Notes under the pieces: generated by a model
Database searches by the model: none
The model's input: only the letters and a program-made list of their open reading frames with translations
Told to the model about the DNA's origin: nothing
From: JAUIAI01 sp963976885
Lineage (GTDB): Bacteria > Pseudomonadota > Gammaproteobacteria > Burkholderiales > Burkholderiaceae_E
Length of the DNA: 8,338 nt
Direction: 5' to 3'
NCBI GenBank assembly: GCA_963976885.1
Contig: CAXBNM010000209.1
Span: 1 to 8,338, forward strand
Program-made: the position numbers and the translations under genes
Shown: in pieces, positions 1 to 5,453 of the stretch
How positions within the stretch are numbered: the stretch's first letter is position 1
Layout: each line of letters opens with the position of its first letter

Positions 1-105
1 TGCACAGGGGTTCTTGGCTGCACAGGGGTTCTTCGCAGCGCAGGGGTTCTTGGCTGCACACGGGTTCTTCGCAGCGCACGGGTTCTTGGCAGCACACGGA
101 TTCTT
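1..105 (-). repeat. 18-bp tandem repeat encoding KNPCAA, at least six units
   Basis: Six consecutive 18-bp units are visible, the last cut by the window edge. Each encodes Lys-Asn-Pro-Cys-Ala-Ala. Units 2 to 5 alternate in codon choice: TGC GCT GCG, TGT GCA GCC, TGC GCT GCG, TGT GCA GCC. The first pair uses CCG for Pro and the second pair CCC. This pattern suggests growth by duplication of a 36-bp dimer. The peptide is invariant although the codons differ, which points to selection on the protein. Copy number may vary between strains. Confidence 0.9.
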
Positions 106-270
106 CACGGCACTGGCTTGACAGGTTGCAGCCAGTTTCAGCACCGCGGCCGGTGCTTCGGGCTGCGCCGCTACCGACGAAACGGCAACTGCGGCCAAGC
201 CACCACCGAACGCGGTGGCAATTGCCAAAGCCATCGGAGCAGACACTTTTACGACACGGCGGGACTTCAT
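1..270 (-). CDS. Exported Cys-rich KNPCAA-repeat protein (C-terminus beyond left edge)
   Basis: The 90 visible codons read from an ATG at 268-270 to base 1 with no stop, so the C-terminus lies outside the window. Residues 1-35 look like a signal peptide: basic start MKSRRVVK, then a hydrophobic Ala/Gly-rich stretch ending SVAA before QPEAP. A lone Cys50 precedes six tandem KNPCAA hexapeptides from residue 56 onward, so every sixth residue is Cys. An AGGAG Shine-Dalgarno lies at 277-281 (minus strand), six bases before the ATG, which supports this start. The regular thiol spacing and export signal suggest an envelope metal- or redox-active peptide; this is inference. It lies downstream, on the same strand, of the His-rich gene at 453-1172 and may be co-expressed with it. 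Low-complexity NPC/KNPC repeat proteins occur in Proteobacteria but I know of no established function. Existence of the gene is well supported; its role is unknown. Confidence 0.85.
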   Translation of the reverse strand, partial: MKSRRVVKVSAPMALAIATAFGGGLAAVAVSSVAAQPEAPAAVLKLAATCQASAVKNPCAAKNPCAAKNPCAAKNPCAAKNPCAAKNPCA

Positions 271-320
271 CGCACTCTCCTGCGGGTTGACCCGTCCGGC
301 CAGAGGCGACACGGCAAACG

Positions 321-334
321 GTTCGCTTACGAAC
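321..334. promoter_or_regulatory. Inverted repeat GTTCG-CTTA-CGAAC upstream of the Cys-repeat gene
   Basis: A perfect 5-bp inverted repeat with a four-base centre lies about 50 bases before the start codon of the Cys-repeat gene. It could be an operator for a dimeric regulator or a small leader hairpin. Only the symmetry is seen; no regulator is implied by any gene in the window. Confidence 0.3.
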
Positions 335-346
335 AGGTCAGAACAA

Positions 347-366
347 GCTTGCCAAACAGGCAAAGC
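347..366 (-). terminator. Possible weak terminator or leader hairpin
   Basis: Read on the minus strand, GCTTTGCC and GGCAAGC pair around a TGTTT loop, giving a seven-base-pair stem with one bulged T. The bases after the stem are TTGTTC, a short and interrupted T-rich run. It lies between the His-rich gene and the Cys-repeat gene, so it could attenuate read-through and set different expression levels for the two. The T tract is too poor for a confident intrinsic terminator. Confidence 0.35.
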
Positions 367-405
367 CCAAGAATCGCGCGCTGGCATTGGGTGGTGCGAA
401 CGCGC

Positions 406-416
406 GGGTAATACCC
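406..416. promoter_or_regulatory. Palindrome GGGTA-A-TACCC in the spacer
   Basis: A perfect 5+1+5 palindrome in the non-coding spacer between the two minus-strand genes. It may be an operator half-site pair or chance. No matching regulator is present in the window. Confidence 0.25.
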
Positions 417-434
417 ACTAGTCCGGCCATCACC

Positions 435-452
435 GCGACCCTTACAGGTCGC
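435..452 (-). other. Perfect hairpin directly after the stop of the His-rich gene
   Basis: GCGACC and GGTCGC form a perfect six-base-pair stem around a six-base loop, starting right after the stop codon at 453-455. There is no U-tract after it on the minus strand. It may protect the mRNA 3' end, act in Rho-dependent ending, or mark a processing site between this gene and the Cys-repeat gene. Confidence 0.4.
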
Positions 453-1172
453 TTAACGCTCCGCAGAGGCTTGCAACAAAGTCTCGATGGTCTCGATTTG
501 CGCATCGACATCAATCGGCATCTCGCCGGTCACCTCGATATGACGATCTTCCTGTACCTCGGCAGCCGTCCGACCTGCCGCCTGTTCGGCCAGCACCTGA
601 TCACGATGCGCAAGCAGAGCCAGCACCTGGGGCTGGAACAAGGCCAGCATGCCGGTCAACCAGCGATTGACCGCCCAGTTCGGGTTGGCGTGTTCCACCG
701 AAAACCGGTCGATCAGGGCCGGCAATTCGGTGGCCGGCAGCAATTTCTCGTCGGTTACCCATCGATTGGTGGCAAACAGCCCGAGCGGCGCCCCGTAATC
801 GTCCATGGATATTGCAATCAGGTGGGTTGGCGGGCTATCGACATCAAAGCGCGGTTCGGCGCCGGCCGTTGCCAGCGGTGGCCGGACAAAAAGATGAAAA
901 TGGCCGTGCTCAGCCATTTCACGATGGTGGTGGTAGTAATACTGCGCCCCGGTCTGGCTGTCGTAGACGTCGCCGCCCGGATAGTGCTCCATTTCGTAAA
1001 ATGTGCCCTGGCCGCGCAAACACTCGCCGACGACATTCAGGCCGCCACGGCTCAGCGCCTGGGCCGCCGCCCGCACCTGGTCGCCAGCATGGGCCATGCG
1101 CGCCAGCCGCCCCGGTGAAAGCGCTTGCATTGACGGAGCAGTAAGTATTGGAGACATGACCGGCTCACTCAT
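453..1172 (-). CDS. His-rich conserved hypothetical protein, DUF6969-like
   Basis: This encodes 239 residues with no signal peptide or membrane segment, so it is probably cytosolic. The core (about residues 45-145) carries the striking features: GTFYEMEHYPGGDVYD at 56-71, then YYYHHH at 78-83 and EHGHFHLFVRP at 88-98, giving seven His residues (63, 81-83, 89, 91, 93) that could form a metal site. Later come HLIAISMDDYG at 117-127 and TNRWVTDE at 135-142. The C-terminal third is mostly helical. I recall this pattern from the family catalogued as DUF6969, which has no known function; that assignment is from memory. The ATG at 1170-1172 has a GAGAG at 1180-1184 (minus strand) seven bases upstream; a second Met at residue 6 is the alternative start. 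The gene lies upstream of the Cys-repeat gene and is divergent from deaD. A role in maturing or metallating the Cys-repeat peptide is speculation from context. Confidence 0.8.
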   Translation of the reverse strand: MSEPVMSPILTAPSMQALSPGRLARMAHAGDQVRAAAQALSRGGLNVVGECLRGQGTFYEMEHYPGGDVYDSQTGAQYYYHHHREMAEHGHFHLFVRPPLATAGAEPRFDVDSPPTHLIAISMDDYGAPLGLFATNRWVTDEKLLPATELPALIDRFSVEHANPNWAVNRWLTGMLALFQPQVLALLAHRDQVLAEQAAGRTAAEVQEDRHIEVTGEMPIDVDAQIETIETLLQASAER

Positions 1173-1283
1173 CGCTGATCTCTCAAATATCGCATCTCTA
1201 GCATGAAATGTCGTCCGGTGGGCAGTTCAACTTACTGCAAACCGATGGTTTCCCGTAGACTTCGGCCTTACCAGGAAATTTTG
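1173..1283. promoter_or_regulatory. Divergent intergenic region between the His-rich gene and deaD
   Basis: This 111-bp stretch separates two divergently transcribed genes and must hold at least one promoter. It is AT-richer than the coding DNA near 1181-1208. On the minus strand ACGACA (1209-1214) and GATATT (1186-1191) sit 17 bases apart, each a four-of-six sigma-70 match, but the start of transcription would then fall on the Shine-Dalgarno. On the plus strand TAGACT at 1256-1261 is a possible -10 without a good -35. No promoter is called firmly. Confidence 0.4.
1273..1277 (+). promoter_or_regulatory. Shine-Dalgarno that sets the deaD start
   Basis: AGGAA lies six bases before the ATG at 1284-1286. 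The open frame extends upstream to an ATG at 1203, but that start has no such site and its extra 27 residues are unlike the helicase family. Confidence 0.75.
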
Positions 1284-3152
1284 ATGCCCAAACAACTCCC
1301 CGAGGTTGCGAGTTTTCGCGACCTGAACCTGCCCGCCTCGATTCTGAAGGCTCTTGAAGCGGTAGGTTACGAAACCCCCTCTCCCATCCAGGCCCGCACG
1401 ATTCCCCTGCTGCTCGAAGGCCAGGACATGCTCGGCAATGCGCCGACAGGTACCGGCAAGACGGCCGCTTTCGCCGTGCCCTTGCTCGCCCGGCTGGATC
1501 TGAAAAAAGCCCATGTGCAGCTGATGGTGCTCACGCCAACGCGTGAGCTGACGATTCAGGTGGCCGAAGCCTTTCAGCGCTACGCCGCCAAAATGGAAGG
1601 CTTTCATGTGTTGCCGGTGTACGGCGGCCAGGACTACAGCGGCCAGATCCGCCAGCTCAACCGCGGCGTTCATGTCGTGGTCGGTACGCCGGGCCGGATC
1701 ATGGACCATATGCGCAAAGGCACCTTGCGTCTGGACGGGCTGAAAGCGCTTGTTCTCGACGAAGCCGACGAAATGCTGCGCATGGGCTTCATCGACGATG
1801 TCGAATGGATTCTCGAGCAGCTGCCCGTCGAACGCCAGATGGCTTTGTTCTCGGCCACCATGCCGCGCGAGGTCGAGCGTATTGCCCGGCGCCATTTGCG
1901 CAATCCGCAAGTGGTCACCATCGAAAGCAAGACCGCTACCGCCGAGACCATCACGCAGCGTTACTGGCTGGTCAGCGGTTTGCACAAACTCGACGCACTG
2001 ACTCGCATCCTTGAGGTCGAAGACTTCGACGGGATGCTGATTTTCGTGCGCACCCGCATCGCAACAACCGAACTGGCCGAGCGGCTCGAGGCTCGTGGCT
2101 ATGCCGCGGCCGCGCTCAACGGCGACATGCCGCAAAAGCAGCGCGAACAGATGGTCGAGCGCCTCAAGCGGGGTGCGCTCGATATTCTGGTGGCGACCGA
2201 TGTGGCCGCCCGCGGACTTGATGTCGAGCGGGTCAGCCACGTCGTGAACTACGACATTCCCTACGATACCGAAGCCTATATTCACCGAATCGGCCGCACC
2301 GGCCGGGCCGGCCGGACGGGCGATGCCATTTTGTTCGTGTCGCCACGGGAGCGCCGGATGCTCGGTGCCATCGAACGTGCCACCCGCCAGAAAATCGAAC
2401 CGTTGACCTTGCCCAGCACCGAAATGGTCAACAACAAACGGATCTCGAATTTCAAGCAAGGCATTACCGACACGCTGGCCGCCGGCGAACTGCAGTTCAT
2501 GCAGAACCTGGTCGAGCAATACCAGCAAGAGCACAACATCCCGCCGCTGGAAATTGCCGCCGCACTGGCCAAGCAACTGATCGGCGATCGGTCTCTGCTG
2601 CTCAAACCCGAGCACGATGCCCCGCGCCACGACGATTCGCGCACGCGACCGACTCGCGGCGCGCGCGGTGAAGCTGGCTTTGACGGCGATCGGCCGGAAC
2701 GCGGCAGCCGCCCCGAGCGTGGCGAACGGCCCGAGCGTGGTGAACGTCCTGAGCGCGGCGAACGCAGCGAGCGTCGGCCAAGCGCCCCGGCCGTCAACAG
2801 TGAGCGCTTCCGGGTTGATGTCGGTCTCGACCATGGGGCCAAGCCGGGCAATATTGTCGGCGCCATTGCCAACGAGGCCGGGCTCGACGCCCAGTACATC
2901 GGACGCATCGACCTGCAAGGCGATCACAGCTTTGTCGATCTGCCCATCGGCATGCCCGACAGCGTGTTCTTCGAACTCAAGAAAGCCTGGGTTTGCGGTC
3001 AACGCCTGAACATTACCCGTATCAATGCCGCGCCCACCAAAGAGCGCAAGCCTCCCAAAGCGGGCGGCCCGAAAAAAGGCAAACCGGGCAAAGACAAGCC
3101 ACGCGGCGCAGCCGACAAGGCCAAGCCCAAGAGCAAACCGCGCAGCAAGTAA
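1284..3152 (+). CDS. deaD: DEAD-box ATP-dependent RNA helicase DeaD/CsdA
   Basis: A 622-residue protein, close to the roughly 630 residues of E. coli DeaD (CsdA), which unwinds RNA in ribosome assembly, mRNA decay and cold adaptation. All helicase motifs are intact: Q motif GYETPSPIQ at 28-36, motif I APTGTGKT at 53-60, Ia PTRELT at 85-90, Ib TPGR at 135-138, II DEAD at 159-162, III SAT at 190-192, V ATDVAARGLD at 304-313 and VI HRIGRTGR at 334-341. A linker follows with the RPERGE repeats (470-498), then a DbpA-type RNA-binding domain (about 507-578) containing GAKPGNIVGAIANEAG. The domain order matches DeaD rather than RhlE or SrmB. The tail from about 584 is Lys/Pro/Gly-rich and probably disordered and RNA-contacting. 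The gene is divergent from the His-rich gene and appears monocistronic, because a strong hairpin follows its stop. Confidence 0.95.
   Translation: MPKQLPEVASFRDLNLPASILKALEAVGYETPSPIQARTIPLLLEGQDMLGNAPTGTGKTAAFAVPLLARLDLKKAHVQLMVLTPTRELTIQVAEAFQRYAAKMEGFHVLPVYGGQDYSGQIRQLNRGVHVVVGTPGRIMDHMRKGTLRLDGLKALVLDEADEMLRMGFIDDVEWILEQLPVERQMALFSATMPREVERIARRHLRNPQVVTIESKTATAETITQRYWLVSGLHKLDALTRILEVEDFDGMLIFVRTRIATTELAERLEARGYAAAALNGDMPQKQREQMVERLKRGALDILVATDVAARGLDVERVSHVVNYDIPYDTEAYIHRIGRTGRAGRTGDAILFVSPRERRMLGAIERATRQKIEPLTLPSTEMVNNKRISNFKQGITDTLAAGELQFMQNLVEQYQQEHNIPPLEIAAALAKQLIGDRSLLLKPEHDAPRHDDSRTRPTRGARGEAGFDGDRPERGSRPERGERPERGERPERGERSERRPSAPAVNSERFRVDVGLDHGAKPGNIVGAIANEAGLDAQYIGRIDLQGDHSFVDLPIGMPDSVFFELKKAWVCGQRLNITRINAAPTKERKPPKAGGPKKGKPGKDKPRGAADKAKPKSKPRSK
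2691..2777 (+). repeat. 18-bp repeat encoding RPERGE in the DeaD linker
   Basis: Four near-identical hexapeptides, RPERGS then three RPERGE, followed by a degenerate RSERR, span residues 470-498. Synonymous codons differ among units (for example CCG, CCC, CCT for Pro), so the repeat is not recent. Arg/Gly-rich linkers in DeaD-type helicases contribute to non-specific RNA binding and condensate formation; here the Glu content makes the segment mixed-charge. Confidence 0.85.
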
Positions 3153-3157
3153 GCGCA

Positions 3158-3181
3158 CCGCGGCACCGGTCGGTGCCGCGG
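3158..3181 (+). terminator. Strong hairpin after deaD
   Basis: CCGCGGCACC and GGTGCCGCGG form a perfect ten-base-pair stem around a GGTC loop, beginning five bases after the TAA stop. No U-tract follows, so it is either a terminator of the U-less kind or a stabilising 3' end. The position favours transcription end of deaD and a separate promoter for the next gene. Confidence 0.65.
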
Positions 3182-3236
3182 ACTGCAACAACTCGACGAA
3201 ACCGCGACGCAATCGCGCAGACTGTTACAGGCAGCT

Positions 3237-3261
3237 GCGGCATGATGACGTGCCATGCTGC
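3237..3261 (+). other. Leader hairpin before the outer-membrane protein gene
   Basis: GCGGCATG and CATGCTGC can pair with one G-U wobble around a nine-base loop, in the 164-base spacer between deaD and the next start. It could be part of a 5' untranslated region. The function is unknown and the stem may be chance in GC-rich DNA. Confidence 0.25.
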
Positions 3262-3316
3262 CCCTGCGGGTGCGCGCCCCCCGGCCAGCGCCTGCCCTCT
3301 TGTCCGGAGAATCTCC

Positions 3317-4096
3317 ATGTCCTGTGCCCGCCCCTCTTGCTTCACCGTTACCAAGCCAGACGCCGGACGTCGACTGCGCGGCCGCCATGTTGCGGCTGCA
3401 GCACTCGCCCTTGGTTTGGGCAGCACTCCTGCGCTGGCAGCAGATCTGAACACCTTCGATCAGATCTCGCAGACTCAGTTTCAGCAGATTTCATCCGACC
3501 TGGGTTCGGCACTCTCCTATAAAGGTCTGGTCCCGGCCGAGACCACAGGTCCGCTCGGCTTCGATCTGGGTGTTGCCGTGACGGCCACGCGGCTCGAGCA
3601 TTCCGAAGCCCTTGGCGCGGCAGCCGGTGGCGCCGATATTTCCGGCACCTTCGCGATGCCCTCGCTGCGCGCCAACAAAGGCCTGCCCTTCGGGTTCAGC
3701 GTAGGCGGCATGCTGGCCCAGTCCGAATCGACCGATATCCGGGTGCTTGGCGGTGAGGTGCGCTGGGCGCTGGTGCCGGGCGACATCGTCATGCCGGCCA
3801 TTGCACTGCGCGGCGCCTTCACAAAAGTGACGGGCATCGATCAGCTTGACTTCGATACCCGCTCGATCGATGTGTCGATCTCCAAGGGCTTGCTGATGCT
3901 GACCCCGTACGCCGGCATCGGCCGGGTGCAGGTCAACAGCACCCCCGACGCCGCCACCGGACTGAGCGGGCTGCGCCTGTATCAGACCCGCACCTTCGTC
4001 GGCCTGAACGTGAATCTGGGCTTCAATCTTGCGTTTGAAGCCGACCGGACGGGCGATGTCACCAGTTACGGTGTGAAGGCAGGGCTGCGTTTCTGA
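3317..4096 (+). CDS. Predicted outer-membrane beta-barrel protein
   Basis: A 259-residue protein with an N-terminal signal peptide: a long basic start, a hydrophobic run (about 25-36) and a likely cut after TPALA at residue 41. The mature part begins ADLNTFDQISQTQF. After that, alternating short hydrophobic stretches separated by Gly, Asn or Asp turns (for example GFDLGVAVTATRLE at 81-94 and PFGFSVGGMLAQSE at 124-137) look like amphipathic strands. The final strand ends YGVKAGLRF with a C-terminal Phe, the usual BAM recognition feature. The size fits an 8- to 10-strand barrel. I do not recognise a named family and no substrate can be inferred. GGAGA at 3306-3310 lies six bases before the ATG and supports this start; the longer frame upstream runs through deaD and is not credible. 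It is probably transcribed alone. Confidence 0.85.
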   Translation: MSCARPSCFTVTKPDAGRRLRGRHVAAAALALGLGSTPALAADLNTFDQISQTQFQQISSDLGSALSYKGLVPAETTGPLGFDLGVAVTATRLEHSEALGAAAGGADISGTFAMPSLRANKGLPFGFSVGGMLAQSESTDIRVLGGEVRWALVPGDIVMPAIALRGAFTKVTGIDQLDFDTRSIDVSISKGLLMLTPYAGIGRVQVNSTPDAATGLSGLRLYQTRTFVGLNVNLGFNLAFEADRTGDVTSYGVKAGLRF

Positions 4097-4106
4097 GCAA
4101 ACGCGC

Positions 4107-4122
4107 GCCGGCGCTGGCCGGC
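4107..4122 (+). terminator. Possible terminator of the outer-membrane protein gene
   Basis: Two copies of the self-complementary GCCGGC are separated by GCTG ten bases after the TGA stop, giving a six-base-pair GC stem without a U-tract. It is a weak candidate for the 3' end of this transcript, just before the ppk2 regulatory region. Confidence 0.35.
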
Positions 4123-4132
4123 ACTGGCAAGT

Positions 4133-4150
4133 CCGTCACAGTTCCGTCAC
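4133..4150 (+). promoter_or_regulatory. Putative PhoB box upstream of ppk2
   Basis: CCGTCAC, four bases AGTT, then CCGTCAC again: two 7-bp direct repeats with an 11-bp period, in an 18-bp block. The identity extends to nine bases, TCCGTCACA. The known Pho box is two CTGTCAT-like repeats separated by four AT-rich bases and oriented toward the gene; each repeat here matches five of seven positions in the correct orientation. CATACC at 4164-4169 or CATATT at 4177-4182 could be the -10. The box lies 123 bases before the ppk2 ATG. Control of a polyphosphate enzyme by PhoB makes biological sense, but PhoB binding is inferred. Confidence 0.6.
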
Positions 4151-4183
4151 AATGGAAACCGACCATACCCTGGCGACATATTC

Positions 4184-4206
4184 AGCCGCAGGGTCTGCCT
4201 GCGGCT
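4184..4206 (+). other. Perfect hairpin in the ppk2 leader
   Basis: AGCCGCAGG and CCTGCGGCT pair over nine bases around a GTCTG loop. It sits between the putative Pho box and the start codon, so it would be in the 5' untranslated region. It does not cover the Shine-Dalgarno and has no U-tract. It could be an mRNA stabiliser or a protein-binding hairpin. Confidence 0.4.
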
Positions 4207-4263
4207 TGGCCGCGGGCGCAATCGCCGACACTTTCCGTCCGGTCGATTCGCCGTGGCCACACC

Positions 4264-4268
4264 GGAGA
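4264..4268 (+). promoter_or_regulatory. Shine-Dalgarno that sets the ppk2 start
   Basis: GGAGA lies five bases before the ATG at 4274-4276. The frame could also begin at a GTG at 4253, adding MATPEIT, but that codon has no comparable site upstream, so the ATG is preferred. Confidence 0.7.
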
Positions 4269-4273
4269 TCACG

Positions 4274-5185
4274 ATGAAAAACCCCGAAGACGAATGGGCG
4301 GAGCGCATTCGCACTGATTTGCTTGATGGTTTCGACGAAGAGTTCGAACTTGAGGTTGAAGACTGGGTACCCCGCGACGCCGCTGCCGACCCGGCTGCGT
4401 TTGAGGCCGACCGGCTGGCCCGGCGCGAGTACTTCAACCAGCTGTTCAGACTGCAACGCGAACTGGTCAAGCTGCAAGATTGGGTCGCTGCGACCAAGCA
4501 AAAGGTGGTGATCATCTTTGAAGGCCGCGATGCGGCCGGCAAGGGTGGCGCCATCAAGCGCATCACGCAGCGACTGAACCCGCGCGTATGCCGCGTGGTC
4601 GCCTTGCCGGCCCCCAACGACCGCGAGAAAACCCAGTGGTACTTTCAGCGTTATGTGCCGCACCTGCCGGCCGGCGGTGAGATCGTGCTGTTCGACCGCA
4701 GCTGGTACAACCGCGCCGGCGTCGAGCGGGTGATGGGTTTTTGCACCGAAGAAGAGGTTGAAGAGTTCTTCCGCTCGGTGCCCGAATTCGAACGCATGCT
4801 GGTGCGCTCAGGCATTCGCCTGTTCAAGTACTGGTTCTCGATTACCGATGAAGAGCAGCATGTGCGCTTTCTGGGCCGCATTCACGATCCGCTCAAGCAA
4901 TGGAAACTGAGCCCGATGGATCTTGAATCACGCCGGCGCTGGGAGGAATACACCCGCGCCAAGGAAGTGATGCTGCAACGCACGCACATCGAAGAGGCAC
5001 CGTGGTGGGTGGTGCGGGCGGTCAACAAGAAGCGCGCTCGCCTGAACTGCATCAATCATCTGCTGCAACAGTTTGACTATCACGAAGTCGAAAAACCCAA
5101 GGTCGTACTGCCGCCCCGTCAGCGCAGCCCGAACTACACCCGCCACCCGGTGCCGGCCAGCATGATCGTGCCCGACACGTTCTAA
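4274..5185 (+). CDS. ppk2: Polyphosphate kinase 2 (PPK2 family)
   Basis: A 303-residue single-domain PPK2, the usual length of the class I type. PPK2 transfers phosphate between polyphosphate and nucleotides, favouring NTP formation from NDP and polyphosphate. The Walker A sequence GRDAAGKG at 84-91 follows VVIIFE. The Walker B region EIVLFDRSWYNRAGVERVMG is at 136-155 with the DRSWYNR signature of the family. NPRVCRVVALPAPNDREKTQWYF lies around 102-124, and the lid segment DPLKQWKLSPMDLESRRRW is at 205-223. All key residues appear intact. The acidic N-terminal 50 residues are typical of the class I subgroup. The gene stands alone, with no ppk1 or ppx beside it, and is preceded by a putative Pho box, which suggests induction under phosphate limitation. 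Family assignment is firm; class I and the nucleotide preference are inferred from sequence style. Confidence 0.95.
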   Translation: MKNPEDEWAERIRTDLLDGFDEEFELEVEDWVPRDAAADPAAFEADRLARREYFNQLFRLQRELVKLQDWVAATKQKVVIIFEGRDAAGKGGAIKRITQRLNPRVCRVVALPAPNDREKTQWYFQRYVPHLPAGGEIVLFDRSWYNRAGVERVMGFCTEEEVEEFFRSVPEFERMLVRSGIRLFKYWFSITDEEQHVRFLGRIHDPLKQWKLSPMDLESRRRWEEYTRAKEVMLQRTHIEEAPWWVVRAVNKKRARLNCINHLLQQFDYHEVEKPKVVLPPRQRSPNYTRHPVPASMIVPDTF

Positions 5186-5192
5186 GTATCGC

Positions 5193-5211
5193 CTTGCCGT
5201 CCGGCGGCAAG
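5193..5211 (+). terminator. Hairpin after ppk2
   Basis: CTTGCCG and CGGCAAG form a perfect seven-base-pair stem around TCCGG, eight bases after the TAA stop. No U-tract follows. It is the best candidate for the ppk2 transcript end. Confidence 0.5.
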
Positions 5212-5241
5212 CAACCGCCTCGCCCGCCGTGCCGCTCAGGC

Positions 5242-5262
5242 CGGCGGTGCCGGCAACCGCCG
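5242..5262 (+). other. Second hairpin in the ppk2-transporter spacer
   Basis: CGGCGGT and ACCGCCG pair over seven bases around a seven-base loop. It may support termination after ppk2. The remaining spacer up to 5453 shows no gene with a credible ribosome binding site, and no clear promoter was found. Confidence 0.3.
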
Positions 5263-5453
5263 CCACAAGCGAGGGGTCATCAAGCCCGGAACGCGCCGCC
5301 AAAACTCCGTGCTAGTGTTGCGCAGCCCGTTGGCCACCGACCCAGCATGAGTATCGATCCGCCTTATCGTCAGCCCGATCCCAGGCATGTCTGCGCAACA
5401 GCGAATGCCTGCTCGTATCCTTGCGACGAGACTCGATCGGAAGGCCGGCCCTG

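Noticed and set aside
1..105. CRISPR-like array
   Set aside because: The 18-bp units are directly adjacent with no spacers, keep an open reading frame and encode a fixed hexapeptide.
387..1118. A 243-codon plus-strand frame opposite the His-rich gene
   Set aside because: Antisense shadow: the minus-strand protein has conserved-looking motifs and a ribosome binding site, while this one is Arg/Gly/His-rich without recognisable features.
1227..3212. A 661-codon open frame on the minus strand opposite deaD
   Set aside because: It is fully antisense to an intact DEAD-box helicase, has no family-like motifs, and results from the GC-biased third positions of deaD.
4136..4663. A minus-strand frame covering the ppk2 promoter and 5' part
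   Set aside because: It overlaps the clear PPK2 coding region and the putative Pho box and shows no family resemblance.
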